A stretch of 64,000 nt of DNA. Origin: Clostridia bacterium. GTDB lineage: Bacteria; Bacillota; Clostridia; Christensenellales; UBA1242. The stretch spans positions 62,001 to 126,000 of the forward strand of contig JAFQDL010000015.1 of assembly GCA_017399265.1 (NCBI GenBank), read 5' to 3'. Made by a program: the position numbers and the translations under genes. Below the pieces are notes generated by a model that was given only the letters and a program-made list of their open reading frames with translations, was not told the DNA's origin and did not search any database. Positions 53,327 to 61,502 of this stretch are shown here, piece by piece (within the stretch, counting starts at the first letter, position 1; each line of letters begins with the position of its first letter).

Positions 53327-53505
53327 GTAAATTAATACAAGTTCTAAAATTTGCTTTTTTTACACATTATTTTACAAATATTTTCATATGGGGATTTATC
53401 TCATTTCGCAGAAATATATATGAGGCATCTAATATATTTGTTCATGATTGTGTCCAGCTTAACAAAAAAGTGCTATACTCCTGTATAACACAATTAGTAA
53501 GCGAA

Positions 53506-53539
53506 AAATAAAAAACGATAACTATCTGTTATCGTTTTT
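53506..53539 (-). terminator. Terminator of the LRR-less surface-family gene
   Basis: Perfect 11-bp stem AAAACGATAAC/GTTATCGTTTT followed by T on the minus strand. Confidence 0.8.
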
Positions 53540-53541
53540 AG

Positions 53542-54204
53542 TTATGCAGCATTAGAAATATCCATTATCAAAGCACCAGAAAAATTAGCATCTGCTTCTA
53601 AATCTATGATATATATTTTAAACCAATACACATAAGTTGCACCTGCAGGGATCGGCTCATCTAAGCCATGTGTGAACCCAAATTCTACTTCCATATTATC
53701 TTTTGTTGCTGACTCATCATAACTAAGACTTACAACTAAAGGCTTTGACTTTGCAGTAATTGCAAAATAATAAAATACTTCAGATGATTTTGTGGTATTA
53801 CCATTTACAACAGGCACTAAATCCACATGATCAAATGTTCGTTCCATCTCATACACAGGTTGATTAGCACCATGATGCGGCAATATGTGGTCTATTGCAT
53901 AATTTGCTTTTTCTATTGGATCTTCGCTAACTATCAATTGCACAACATTGCCTAAATTACTATCAAACTCGTCAAGATTTTCATAATCATAGTCGGTAAT
54001 GTCTCCTCCATGACTTGCCTTTGTAAAATGTATAGCATAAGCAGCGATATCACATTCTACATTATCTGTCCTGTACTTAATAGTAACATTATTAGACATC
54101 TGAACTTGTTGAGCAACCAAAACTAAGCCAATACCCAGCCCTATAATCAAAAGTATTAACAAACTTGATATCACAGCAACTACTATTTTGTATTTTTTTG
54201 ACAT
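53542..54204 (-). CDS. LRR-less member of the anchored surface-protein family
   Basis: 220 residues from the ATG at 54204 (GGGAGAAG upstream); the earlier ATG at 54246 falls in the promoter. The N-terminus has the family anchor (residues about 5-32, IGLGIGLVLVAQQVQMSNN) followed by IKYRTDNVECDIAAYAI, as in the large LRR proteins. The rest is a beta-rich domain ending in EADANFSGALIMDISNAA. Flg_new and LRR regions are absent and the stop is natural, so it represents the N-terminal domain alone. Promoter TTGACT-17-TATAAT at 54229-54257. Confidence 0.75.
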   Translation of the reverse strand: MSKKYKIVVAVISSLLILLIIGLGIGLVLVAQQVQMSNNVTIKYRTDNVECDIAAYAIHFTKASHGGDITDYDYENLDEFDSNLGNVVQLIVSEDPIEKANYAIDHILPHHGANQPVYEMERTFDHVDLVPVVNGNTTKSSEVFYYFAITAKSKPLVVSLSYDESATKDNMEVEFGFTHGLDEPIPAGATYVYWFKIYIIDLEADANFSGALIMDISNAA

Positions 54205-54228
54205 TTTCTTCTCCCTATTATTTTTTGT

Positions 54229-54257
54229 ATTATACATTTCTAGCATTCCAAAGTCAA
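54229..54257 (-). promoter_or_regulatory. Promoter of the LRR-less surface-family gene
   Basis: TTGACT (54252-54257), 17-base spacer, TATAAT (54229-54234) on the minus strand. Confidence 0.7.
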
Positions 54258-54396
54258 GCCAAATTAATGTATAAGCAAAAACTTAGACGCAACTATTAGC
54301 ATTTTTTTACATAACACATAGCATATTAAATAATTTGACTTAAAATCTATGATTTATTAGAATAATAAAAAATAAATATTACATACTATATGCATT

Positions 54397-54729
54397 ATGA
54401 GAAAAATAATTAATTTTGTTAGTTTAATAATGATGGTCATAGTCTTAATAGGCTGTACCAATGGAGAAGATGTGAAAGAATTTAAAATGCTTGGGCTAGT
54501 TACCCATTTAGACGAAAAAATCGAGATAGAGGTCATTCAGGGCGAATATGCTTATGGGACATATTTAATAATTGCTGACGAAAACACCGAGATATTGGAT
54601 AGCAACAACCAAAAACTATCAAAGTCCGATTTGAAAATCAATGACAATATAGAAATTGTTTATAGCGGTCAGGTCATGATGAGTTATCCCCCACAAGTAT
54701 ATGCAATAAAGATTGTAGTTAAAAAATAA
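54397..54729 (+). CDS. Small lipoprotein (DUF3221-like)
   Basis: 110 residues. Lipoprotein signal with lipobox LIGC (Cys20). The mature domain of 90 residues looks like an OB-type beta barrel with LIIADENTEILDSNN and a late YPPQVYAIKIVV, resembling YobA/DUF3221 lipoproteins. No ribosome binding site is visible, and a TACTAT box ends 7 bases before the ATG, consistent with a leaderless transcript. Function unknown. Confidence 0.7.
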   Translation: MRKIINFVSLIMMVIVLIGCTNGEDVKEFKMLGLVTHLDEKIEIEVIQGEYAYGTYLIIADENTEILDSNNQKLSKSDLKINDNIEIVYSGQVMMSYPPQVYAIKIVVKK

Positions 54730-54803
54730 TTTTGAAATAACTAACATATTAACCAAATTCTATAAAAAAGTACCCCAAGGGTAATAAGCTATTAAAACTA
54801 GTG

Positions 54804-54835
54804 AAAAAGAAGACTAAAATTTTAGTCTTCTTTTT
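54804..54835. terminator. Perfect 32-bp palindromic bidirectional terminator
   Basis: Arms AAAAAGAAGACTAAAA (54804-54819) and TTTTAGTCTTCTTTTT (54820-54835) form an uninterrupted palindrome. It ends the XRE gene on the minus strand and may end the lipoprotein transcript on the plus strand. Confidence 0.75.
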
Positions 54836-54838
54836 ACA

Positions 54839-55420
54839 TTATTGTTTTAATTTATTGTTTCTGAACTTGCTATATTTATATCCGTCAATTACAATATTCT
54901 TTTCAAAATCTTTTTCTAATTTTTTAGTTAACATTTTTGTTTTATTTACTAATACAAGATAATTGTTGCTATTTTCTTTTACTAGAAAAGAATATACCAT
55001 TCCTGTTCCAATTAAATCTGCGATTTCTAATGTACCAGGAGCTGGTGTAATAAAAATATCAATGACATGTTGCCAAAATGTTAATTTCTTTTCCCTGCTT
55101 AACATTTCTATACTATCTGCATTTTTAAACTTATTTAAGATATATTCATTTACCTTTCCCCATTTAGAATTTTCTCTATTGATAGTTTCCTTTGTGACAT
55201 CAAGTTCTAATTTAATTTCTTCGGTTTTATAATCCAACAATTCATCTATACTTGTATTAAAGATAGATGATAACTTTTTTATATTATCTAAATCTGGAAG
55301 ACCTGTTCCATTCTCCCATTTTGTAATTGCCTGTCTTGATATATTTAATTTATCCGCCAAATCACTTTGTGTTAAATTGGCCTGTTTTCTTAAAGATGCT
55401 AATTTTTCACCAAATGTCAT
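54839..55420 (-). CDS. XRE-family transcriptional regulator
   Basis: 193 residues from the ATG at 55420 (AAGGAGG upstream); an ATG at 55444 lacks a site. The N-terminal HTH is FGEKLASLRKQANLTQSDLA then KLNISRQAITKWENGTGLPD and FNTSIDELLDY, a canonical Cro/C1 domain. The C-terminal 110 residues form a bacterial-PH-like domain (IEMLSREKKLTFWQHVIDIF). A promoter with -10 TATACT lies at 55449-55454. Target genes are unknown; the divergent membrane protein at 55749 is a candidate. Confidence 0.85.
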   Translation of the reverse strand: MTFGEKLASLRKQANLTQSDLADKLNISRQAITKWENGTGLPDLDNIKKLSSIFNTSIDELLDYKTEEIKLELDVTKETINRENSKWGKVNEYILNKFKNADSIEMLSREKKLTFWQHVIDIFITPAPGTLEIADLIGTGMVYSFLVKENSNNYLVLVNKTKMLTKKLEKDFEKNIVIDGYKYSKFRNNKLKQ

Positions 55421-55454
55421 TATATAATCCTCCTTGTTTGACACACATAGTATA

Positions 55455-55748
55455 ACATGAATTTATAGAAATTCAAACAACCTTTGTTTACATATTGCTA
55501 CCTTAAGTAGCAATTTTAACAAAATAGCACTAAGGCGTGTGCTTATTTTGACACAAGAGTCGTGCTACGCTCCGATAGGCAAGAACACATCTATAACCCA
55601 AATTAGGTTTTTTATTTCAATTAAAAGAGAGATTTTTATTTTTTACTAAATCAATTTGAATAATCAATTCTTAAGTGCTAAAATAAGTATAGCTCACAAA
55701 ATTATGAGGGGTTTTATGAGATAAATTTCACAAAGGAGATATAAAATT
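55455..55748. other. Intergenic region with hairpins and the 55749 gene promoter
   Basis: No open frame of substance. It holds a hairpin TTGCTAC/GTAGCAA near 55496-55514, then a GC-richer stretch of about 90 bases (55520-55612) with an AGCAC/GTGCT hairpin and an AACC/GGTT stem followed by T (weak plus-strand terminator). A plus-strand promoter TTGAAT (55656-55661), 17-base spacer, TAAAAT (55679-55684) serves the membrane protein gene, and AAAGGAG precedes its ATG. Confidence 0.5.
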
Positions 55749-57197
55749 ATGTTTTATTTATTTTTCAGTTTAGTGATAGTTGCAATACTAACTGCTTTTA
55801 TAATTTGCAAATTTTCTAAAAGAATAGATAAAGAAAAGTTTAACAAAATCATTGCAAAAATTTTAAAGATTTCTGTTATAACATACTGTGCTTTATCATT
55901 GTTAAGCATTCTTCTACCAGATGCAATGCTATTAAGTTATTCTTATGAAGAAACACTATCTTCACCAATAAGTGTAGGTATTGCAATGTTAAAATGGTTT
56001 AGTTGTCTAGCATTTATTATGCTACCACTTGCAGTATTCTACAAAAATAGAATAATTAGAAATATTGCAGTTTATTTTTGTACAATTATCACTATTTTAC
56101 AAATCATATTCTATCCACAATTTTTAGAAATGTTTACATCAAGCATTGGAAGAGGTCTAAATTCTATATCCGTGCTTAGCGATGGGTTTAAAGAATTCTT
56201 ATTAAATCCAATTTTAAGAAGTACATATATCGGAATAATTTGGGGACTTGAACTACTTATACCAATCACCCTTGCCATTCAAGAAAAACATGTTATTAAT
56301 ATAAAAAATTGGAAAGAAATTTTATTAACAGTCGGAATATTATTAATTACCCTTATCTCTTGTATTCCAATTTACATTCCACAACACTTATTTGGTTATA
56401 CAGATTTGATATTTGAAGCATGGACATTACCACACTTTATTTGGCTTGCCTTAGTTGTTGTTGAAATAATTTCTTTGTACTTTATATTCCGAAAGAAAAG
56501 TACAGATTTGAAAATGATAATGTTATTTATTCTTAGCTTAAGCTTGCTAATGCAATATAATCAAATGTTTGGGGCAATTAGCCTAAATATCGAGCGATTG
56601 CCGTTCCAACTTTGCAACATTGGTTCTTATTTAATACTTGTTGCACTAATCACAAAATCTAAAAAGATTTTTGACTTTACTGTAATTGTTAATGTCGTTG
56701 GCGTAATCTTAGCACTTGCAGTTCCAGACCTAGATGGAGAAGGCTTGTTTTATCTATACAACATGCATTTTATACTAGAACATACAAATGTATTAGTTGT
56801 ACCTGTATTAAGCCTGCTATTAGGCATATTCCCTCGACTAGATAAAAAGTCATTAAAGCATTTCTTCTTTGGCTTCTTAATCTATTATGTATGTGTGTTT
56901 GTTTTAGGTACAGTATTCAATGGTATTGCACTAGCAACAGACAATAGTTTCTATTATGCAAATTACCTTTTCATGTTTGACCAAGCAACAGCAGCTGACC
57001 TAATACCATTTATGGGCAAATTATTTGATTTTAATTTTAGAATTGGGATATTCACTTTCTATCCATTGATGCAAATAATTGTTTATGTAGTATTTAATTT
57101 AATTTGTTTTGCAATATTTGGTGTAATTCAACTAATATACAAAATAAAAGATAGAATAAGTAAACAAAGAAACAACCCTCAAGAAAGTGTGAATTAA
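55749..57197 (+). CDS. YwaF/TP0381-like integral membrane protein
   Basis: 482 residues with about 12 hydrophobic segments. The conserved YwaF-like core lies in the second half: SLNIERLPFQLCNIGSYL near 280, VVGVILALAVPDLDGE near 318, and MHFILEHTNVLVVPVLSLLLG near 340, with the His and Pro-Asp positions typical of the family. An N-terminal extension of about 260 residues with six segments is additional. Its promoter lies at 55656-55684. Transport or scaffold role unknown. Confidence 0.75.
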   Translation: MFYLFFSLVIVAILTAFIICKFSKRIDKEKFNKIIAKILKISVITYCALSLLSILLPDAMLLSYSYEETLSSPISVGIAMLKWFSCLAFIMLPLAVFYKNRIIRNIAVYFCTIITILQIIFYPQFLEMFTSSIGRGLNSISVLSDGFKEFLLNPILRSTYIGIIWGLELLIPITLAIQEKHVINIKNWKEILLTVGILLITLISCIPIYIPQHLFGYTDLIFEAWTLPHFIWLALVVVEIISLYFIFRKKSTDLKMIMLFILSLSLLMQYNQMFGAISLNIERLPFQLCNIGSYLILVALITKSKKIFDFTVIVNVVGVILALAVPDLDGEGLFYLYNMHFILEHTNVLVVPVLSLLLGIFPRLDKKSLKHFFFGFLIYYVCVFVLGTVFNGIALATDNSFYYANYLFMFDQATAADLIPFMGKLFDFNFRIGIFTFYPLMQIIVYVVFNLICFAIFGVIQLIYKIKDRISKQRNNPQESVN

Positions 57198-57203
57198 AAA
57201 TTT

Positions 57204-57237
57204 AAAGAGATAAGACAGATACTTATCTCTTTTTTTT
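57204..57237 (+). terminator. Terminator of the YwaF-like gene
   Basis: Perfect 11-bp stem AAAGAGATAAG/CTTATCTCTTT followed by a T-run. Confidence 0.85.
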
Positions 57238-57284
57238 GCATATAAAACAAAAATTTTCACAAAATATCTAAAAAGGAGTATATT

Positions 57285-57722
57285 ATGGAAGAAAAAACAA
57301 ATGACCAACAACTATTAGACAAATCTTATGAAAATGTACGTATGGGCAGTTATGCAATAGATTGCTTAATTGAAAAAATTGAAAACCCAAAACTAGAAGA
57401 ACTACTAAGAAAGCAAAATAAATTCTACCTAGATGGAGTAACCGCTCTAGAAAACTTGGCAGACAAATTCAATCACGAACTAAAAGATATTAATTTTATG
57501 CAAAAAGGCATGTCTTTCATGGCTATAAAAATGAAAACCATGATGAATAATGACACACCTAAATTTGCAGAGATGCTGATACAAGGCACAACAATGGGTA
57601 TAACAGACACGACAAAAGCCTTAAGCGAATATCCAACAAATGACGCAGAATTGAAAGCTATAGTAGAAAGAATAATTCAACACGAAGAAGAGTTCGTCGA
57701 CTCACTTAAAACATTTTTATAA
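57285..57722 (+). CDS. Four-helix-bundle protein (DUF2383-like)
   Basis: 145 residues, almost wholly helical. The pattern LLDKSYENVRMGSYAIDCLI, YLDGVTALENLA, TTMGITDTTKAL and a closing IIQHEEEFVDSLKTFL resembles ferritin-like DUF2383 four-helix bundles. Candidate metal ligands are the Glu and His in the last helix (QHEEE). No activity can be assigned. AAAAGGAG precedes the ATG. Convergent with the desulfoferrodoxin gene, an interesting neighbour for a ferritin-like protein. Confidence 0.6.
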   Translation: MEEKTNDQQLLDKSYENVRMGSYAIDCLIEKIENPKLEELLRKQNKFYLDGVTALENLADKFNHELKDINFMQKGMSFMAIKMKTMMNNDTPKFAEMLIQGTTMGITDTTKALSEYPTNDAELKAIVERIIQHEEEFVDSLKTFL

Positions 57723-57749
57723 AAAAACTAGCAAATTTTGCTAGTTTTT
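57721..57749. terminator. Bidirectional terminator
   Basis: Stem AAAACTAGCAAA/TTTGCTAGTTTT with flanking A/T runs, shared by the convergent genes. Confidence 0.8.
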
Positions 57750-57750
57750 T

Positions 57751-58125
57751 TTAACCTCTCCAAAGGCCATGAAGATTGCAATATGCATACACAGCCTCAA
57801 TAGTATCCCCTTTTGCAATATAAAATACTACTTCTGGTTTTGCTTCTGGTGATAGCACTTTTCTTTGGTTACCCTCTTTGGTTTGTAAAGATATCCATTC
57901 TATATAATGCTCTTTAGTCATTGGGTGCTCAACTGATCCCACGTTAACAATGACTTTGTTTCCATCTAACTTGTATGTAGGTATGTGTTTTTCTTTTGAT
58001 GCTTCCACAACGCCAGCCACCAATTCTTCCATGACGTCTCCGCAGCAAATAACAGGCACATTAGTATCATACACCTTAGCTATAATTTGTCCACAATGTT
58101 TACATTTAAAAAATCTTTGTTGCAT
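57751..58125 (-). CDS. Desulfoferrodoxin (superoxide reductase)
   Basis: 124 residues. The N-terminal rubredoxin-like centre has Cys in FKCKHCGQ and VICCGD (desulforedoxin type). The superoxide-reducing iron centre ligands are His in KEKHIPTY, SVEHPM and KEHYIEWI, and the final Cys-His pair in YCNLHGLW. It reduces superoxide to peroxide without producing oxygen, a hallmark of anaerobes. AAAGGAG precedes the ATG. Single gene. Confidence 0.95.
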   Translation of the reverse strand: MQQRFFKCKHCGQIIAKVYDTNVPVICCGDVMEELVAGVVEASKEKHIPTYKLDGNKVIVNVGSVEHPMTKEHYIEWISLQTKEGNQRKVLSPEAKPEVVFYIAKGDTIEAVYAYCNLHGLWRG

Positions 58126-58206
58126 AATTTTTCTCCTTTTGATATATACAATTATACTATCATATAATTAAATTTTATAAAACCGATATTGTTATTTTCT
58201 TTTAAA

Positions 58207-58953
58207 TTATTTTTCTAAATAAGTTGATTTCAAATCTTCTATTAGTTCATTATACATATTAGACTCTGACTCACTTAGCCCACTTGAAAAATTTTCGTAT
58301 ATCATATCTAGATAATTATTTCTGATAATTTCTTCTCTAATACTTTGATCATTTATATAATACACACAGGCTGTAGATTTTATAGCTTTATCCAATTTGG
58401 TTAGCGGTGGATATTTTACAAGCAATTCTCTCTCTTTAAATGCTCTTAACAATTCTTCGTTGTATCCTTCTATATCCGACGATATTCTATGCATACCGTT
58501 TGCACTTTCTACCACATTAGAGTAAGCATCTGCGTTATTAATAATCTGGTTAAAATATTTTACCTTATCATCATTTCCAAGATATGGCTTTGTGTGATAA
58601 TTAATACTATCCGCAAGCAACTGAACTTCTTCGTCAGTCATGCCAAACAACTCTTGCGAATTCATGTTTTTGACAATATCTGCGGATAATTTGCCATGGT
58701 CTATACTTTTTGCGTCTTCATATGTGCCATAAAGCTTCCATTGCTCAAACCTTCCCACATCATGAAAAAGTCCCAAAACATAACAAAAATATCTTTCGTC
58801 TTTGTTTAACTTCCTTTTACATGCTGTCGTATAACAAATTTTTGCAACATCGTATGAATGAATAATTTTTCTTAAAATATTATTATCACTAATATCGTAC
58901 TTTCTTACAATATCCCAAAATATTGAATTGAATTCATGTATATCGTATTTCAT
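58207..58953 (-). CDS. HD-domain phosphohydrolase
   Basis: 248 residues. HD motif: His in IIHSYDVAKICY, then LGLFHDVGRFEQW (residues about 70-82) and later DHGKLSADIV and DSINYHTKPY, the pattern of YfbR/cyclic-nucleotide-type HD proteins. Substrate unknown. AGAGGTGGG precedes the ATG. It lies 14 bases after the SpoT-like HD gene, so two different HD hydrolases share an operon. Confidence 0.82.
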   Translation of the reverse strand: MKYDIHEFNSIFWDIVRKYDISDNNILRKIIHSYDVAKICYTTACKRKLNKDERYFCYVLGLFHDVGRFEQWKLYGTYEDAKSIDHGKLSADIVKNMNSQELFGMTDEEVQLLADSINYHTKPYLGNDDKVKYFNQIINNADAYSNVVESANGMHRISSDIEGYNEELLRAFKERELLVKYPPLTKLDKAIKSTACVYYINDQSIREEIIRNNYLDMIYENFSSGLSESESNMYNELIEDLKSTYLEK

Positions 58954-58967
58954 TTGTAACCCACCTC

Positions 58968-59402
58968 TTAATTACTATTTGTTAATATATCCAAAGCTTG
59001 CTTGTACACTTTTATTTTATCAAGGATTTGATCATTAACTTCTTCTAACCTTGTTAAATCACTATTATGTTTAATATCCGCCAATTTTATTTTTAAGGCA
59101 ATTTTATTAGTTGTTATTTGCTTTACATATTCAAGGTATGGAGTATCTTTATCGTGAGTTAATAACTTTAAAATATCTATTACATCTTCTGAAAAACCTA
59201 AATTTCTGATATCCTCAAAAGTATACTTAGTATCTTCTACAACATCATGCAATAAAGCACAAATAATAGAAATCTCATCGTCCATCTGTTCTGCTAAATG
59301 AATTGGATGAAACACATAAGGCACTCCAGACTTATCCACCTGATTAATGTGTGCATCAAAGCAAAGCCTTAATGCTTTATTTATCATTGGTGTGTATTTC
59401 AT
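58968..59402 (-). CDS. SpoT/MESH1-like HD hydrolase
   Basis: 144 residues from the ATG at 59402 (AAGGAG upstream). The SpoT-type HD signature is complete: LCFDAHINQVDKSGVPYVFH near 11-30, ICALLHDVVEDTKYTFEDI near 48-66 and KIKLADIKHNSDLTRL near 105-120. The pattern matches short guanosine-3',5'-bisdiphosphate hydrolases lacking a synthetase domain. It could degrade (p)ppGpp or NADPH; which is not decided by sequence. First gene of the HD pair. Confidence 0.83.
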   Translation of the reverse strand: MKYTPMINKALRLCFDAHINQVDKSGVPYVFHPIHLAEQMDDEISIICALLHDVVEDTKYTFEDIRNLGFSEDVIDILKLLTHDKDTPYLEYVKQITTNKIALKIKLADIKHNSDLTRLEEVNDQILDKIKVYKQALDILTNSN

Positions 59403-59462
59403 AATCACTCCTTGCTAGATAATTTCTAGCTTAAGTATATAACTTTTTTTGTAAAAAATCTA

Positions 59463-59524
59463 ACAAAAAAGCAATAACATTTTATCTTTTTACATAATTG
59501 TAAAACAGAAAAAATTATTATTGC
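59463..59524 (-). terminator. Terminator of the GntR-ABC operon
   Basis: Stem GCAATAA/TTATTGC with a long loop followed on the minus strand by TTTTTTG; lies 27 bases after the permease stop. Confidence 0.6.
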
Positions 59525-59550
59525 TACACTTTAATATATTAAACTAAACA

Positions 59551-60336
59551 TTAATCAACATTTACACCCTTACTGAATGCTCTTTGGGTAAGGAAATAAA
59601 ACAATATATTTACTGCAGAATACACAATAATGCCAGCTATTATCAAGCTCATCAAAACAGAAGATGATAGTATTAGAGAAGTACTTGTTAAAGATATCTT
59701 ATTAATCAACAATATAATTATCATAATAATAGCTAGTATCATAAAAGCAGCAAATGCCATTCCTGCAGTAAGCAAAAACGACTTTAAAACCTTTTTTTCT
59801 TTAGCTCTATAACCTATTACTATTGAAAAAAATATAATGGATATAAACATTAAAAATTCTATAATAACCAATAAGATAACTAATGAAAGTACCAAAATAG
59901 TAGAAAAATCACCAATAATAGTTGTAGAAAGCAATAATCGTAATGTTTCAAACATTGTTGGAGAACCAAACATTATAAGCAAGGATATAATCACACATAC
60001 AAAACTTAATGATATTTCTATAATTGCAGTTATATATTTGGAATTAATTAATTGATTTTTTGTAACAGGCAAAGTATGAGTTAAATACGCCTCATCGCTA
60101 TAAAAGGATTTTTTAAAATTTAAGAAATTTCTCAAAAATGCTTGTAGAATTACATTCACTGCCAATGCATAATACACTGAGTCAAATATAATCCCCAAAA
60201 TTCTAAAAAAAGCAATATCTTCTCCCAATTCTTTGCAACCTCTGGTAATTGCAGCAATTGTCAAAGTTGCTAAAGCTAAAACAAGAAGTAATTTCATATT
60301 CTTTTTTAAATCATTTTTTAATAACTTACCCAACAT
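59551..60336 (-). CDS. ABC transporter permease
   Basis: 261 residues from the ATG at 60336 (AGGAG 8 bases upstream), overlapping the end of the ATPase gene by 11 bases. Six hydrophobic segments spread from about 20 to 255, with FLNFKKSFYSDEAYLTHTLPVTKNQLINSK as the conserved cytoplasmic loop of ABC-2-like permeases. Third gene of a GntR-ATPase-permease operon of the Ytr type, which in Bacilli is often induced by cell-envelope antibiotics. Confidence 0.85.
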   Translation of the reverse strand: MLGKLLKNDLKKNMKLLLVLALATLTIAAITRGCKELGEDIAFFRILGIIFDSVYYALAVNVILQAFLRNFLNFKKSFYSDEAYLTHTLPVTKNQLINSKYITAIIEISLSFVCVIISLLIMFGSPTMFETLRLLLSTTIIGDFSTILVLSLVILLVIIEFLMFISIIFFSIVIGYRAKEKKVLKSFLLTAGMAFAAFMILAIIMIIILLINKISLTSTSLILSSSVLMSLIIAGIIVYSAVNILFYFLTQRAFSKGVNVD

Positions 60337-61027
60337 AGAACTTTCTCCTAAATATTTCATCTATTGAACCTTTTTCTTTTTTTCTAAGTTCATCGGCATC
60401 TTCATGCAAAATTATCTGTCCATTATCTATAAACACAACCTCATCTAATATTTTTTCTATATCTGCAATCATATGAGTTGAAATAAACAAGGTCGCATCT
60501 TCATCAAAATTTTTAAGTATTGTTTGCAATATATAATCTCGACTGGCTGGATCGACACCGCCCAACGGTTCGTCTAATATATATATTTTCGCTTTTCTGC
60601 TCATTACAAGTACCAACTGCACTTTTTCTTTCATACCTTTACTCATTTTTGAAAGTCGCATTTCTTTATCTAGATCGAGATCAACTAGCAACATTTCTGC
60701 TTTTTGTTTATCAAAATCTTCATAAAATTCTTCAAAAAGTTGAATAGCATCACTTACTTTTAAACTAGTATCAAGATATGGTCTTTCTGGCAAATACGAA
60801 ACAATTTTTTTAGTCTCTTCTGATACTGGCTTTCCATCTATTAAAACCTCGCCACTAGTTATTGTAAGCAAATCGTTAGCTAATTTGAACAAAGTAGATT
60901 TACCACTCCCATTCTTACCAAGCAAGCCCACAATTCTGTTTGACTCTATCTTTAGATTAATATCCTTTAATATTTCTTTTTCTCCAAAACTTTTATTTAC
61001 TGATTTGTATTCTAATATAACACTCAT
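60326..61027 (-). CDS. ABC transporter ATP-binding protein
   Basis: 233 residues. Walker A GLLGKNGSGKST near 34-45, signature LSKMSKGMKEKVQLVLVM near 127-144, Walker B IYILDEPLGGVDP near 152-164 and the H-loop STHMIADIE. It lies one base after the GntR gene. Partner permease is the following gene. Confidence 0.93.
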   Translation of the reverse strand: MSVILEYKSVNKSFGEKEILKDINLKIESNRIVGLLGKNGSGKSTLFKLANDLLTITSGEVLIDGKPVSEETKKIVSYLPERPYLDTSLKVSDAIQLFEEFYEDFDKQKAEMLLVDLDLDKEMRLSKMSKGMKEKVQLVLVMSRKAKIYILDEPLGGVDPASRDYILQTILKNFDEDATLFISTHMIADIEKILDEVVFIDNGQIILHEDADELRKKEKGSIDEIFRRKFYVG

Positions 61028-61028
61028 A

Positions 61029-61388
61029 CTACTTACCTACTTTATTGATTATTTCTTTAACTTCTTCTATATCAAGCCCAAGCGAACTCATTTTATTAAG
61101 AAACATTTCCACTTCAATTGTTATTGTTTTCTTTTTTTCTTTTTCTATTTGCTTAAGACTATCTGATACATACTTACCATTCGTTCTATCAGTTACAATC
61201 AATCCATCGTCTTCTAGAATTTGCAATGCCTTTTGTACTGTATTGGGATTGATTGAATAAATCAGTGCAAACTCTCTTACTGATGGCAATTTCGCATTCG
61301 CTTGAAGATTACCACTAACAATATCACTTTTTATTATTTCCGCGACTTGTAAAAATATAGGTTTGTCGTTTGTAAATTTAATGGGCAT
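61029..61388 (-). CDS. GntR-family regulator (YtrA type)
   Basis: 119 residues from the ATG at 61388 (AGAGG upstream). A short GntR protein: the winged helix is IFLQVAEIIKSDIVSGNL then KLPSVREFALIYSINPNTVQKALQILEDDG, followed by a 40-residue helical tail rather than an effector domain, as in YtrA. It is the first gene of the ABC operon and probably represses it; its likely operator overlaps the promoter. Confidence 0.9.
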   Translation of the reverse strand: MPIKFTNDKPIFLQVAEIIKSDIVSGNLQANAKLPSVREFALIYSINPNTVQKALQILEDDGLIVTDRTNGKYVSDSLKQIEKEKKKTITIEVEMFLNKMSSLGLDIEEVKEIINKVGK

Positions 61389-61410
61389 ATACTTACCTCT
61401 CATATATACT

Positions 61411-61458
61411 GTATTACTTGACTAATACAATAATACAACAAAAAGATATTTTAGTCAA
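61411..61458 (-). promoter_or_regulatory. GntR-ABC operon promoter with operator-like dyad
   Basis: TTGACT (61453-61458), 17-base spacer, TATTAT (61430-61435) on the minus strand. Just downstream of the -10 is the inverted repeat GTATTA (61411-61416) / TAATAC (61423-61428), well placed for repression by the operon's own GntR protein. Confidence 0.65.
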
Positions 61459-61467
61459 CGGTTTTTA

Positions 61468-61500
61468 GAAAAAAAAAGAAGAAGAAATATATCTTCTTCT
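61468..61500 (-). terminator. Terminator after the HIT gene
   Basis: Perfect stem AGAAGAAGA/TCTTCTTCT followed by a T-run on the minus strand. Confidence 0.8.
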
Positions 61501-61502
61501 AA

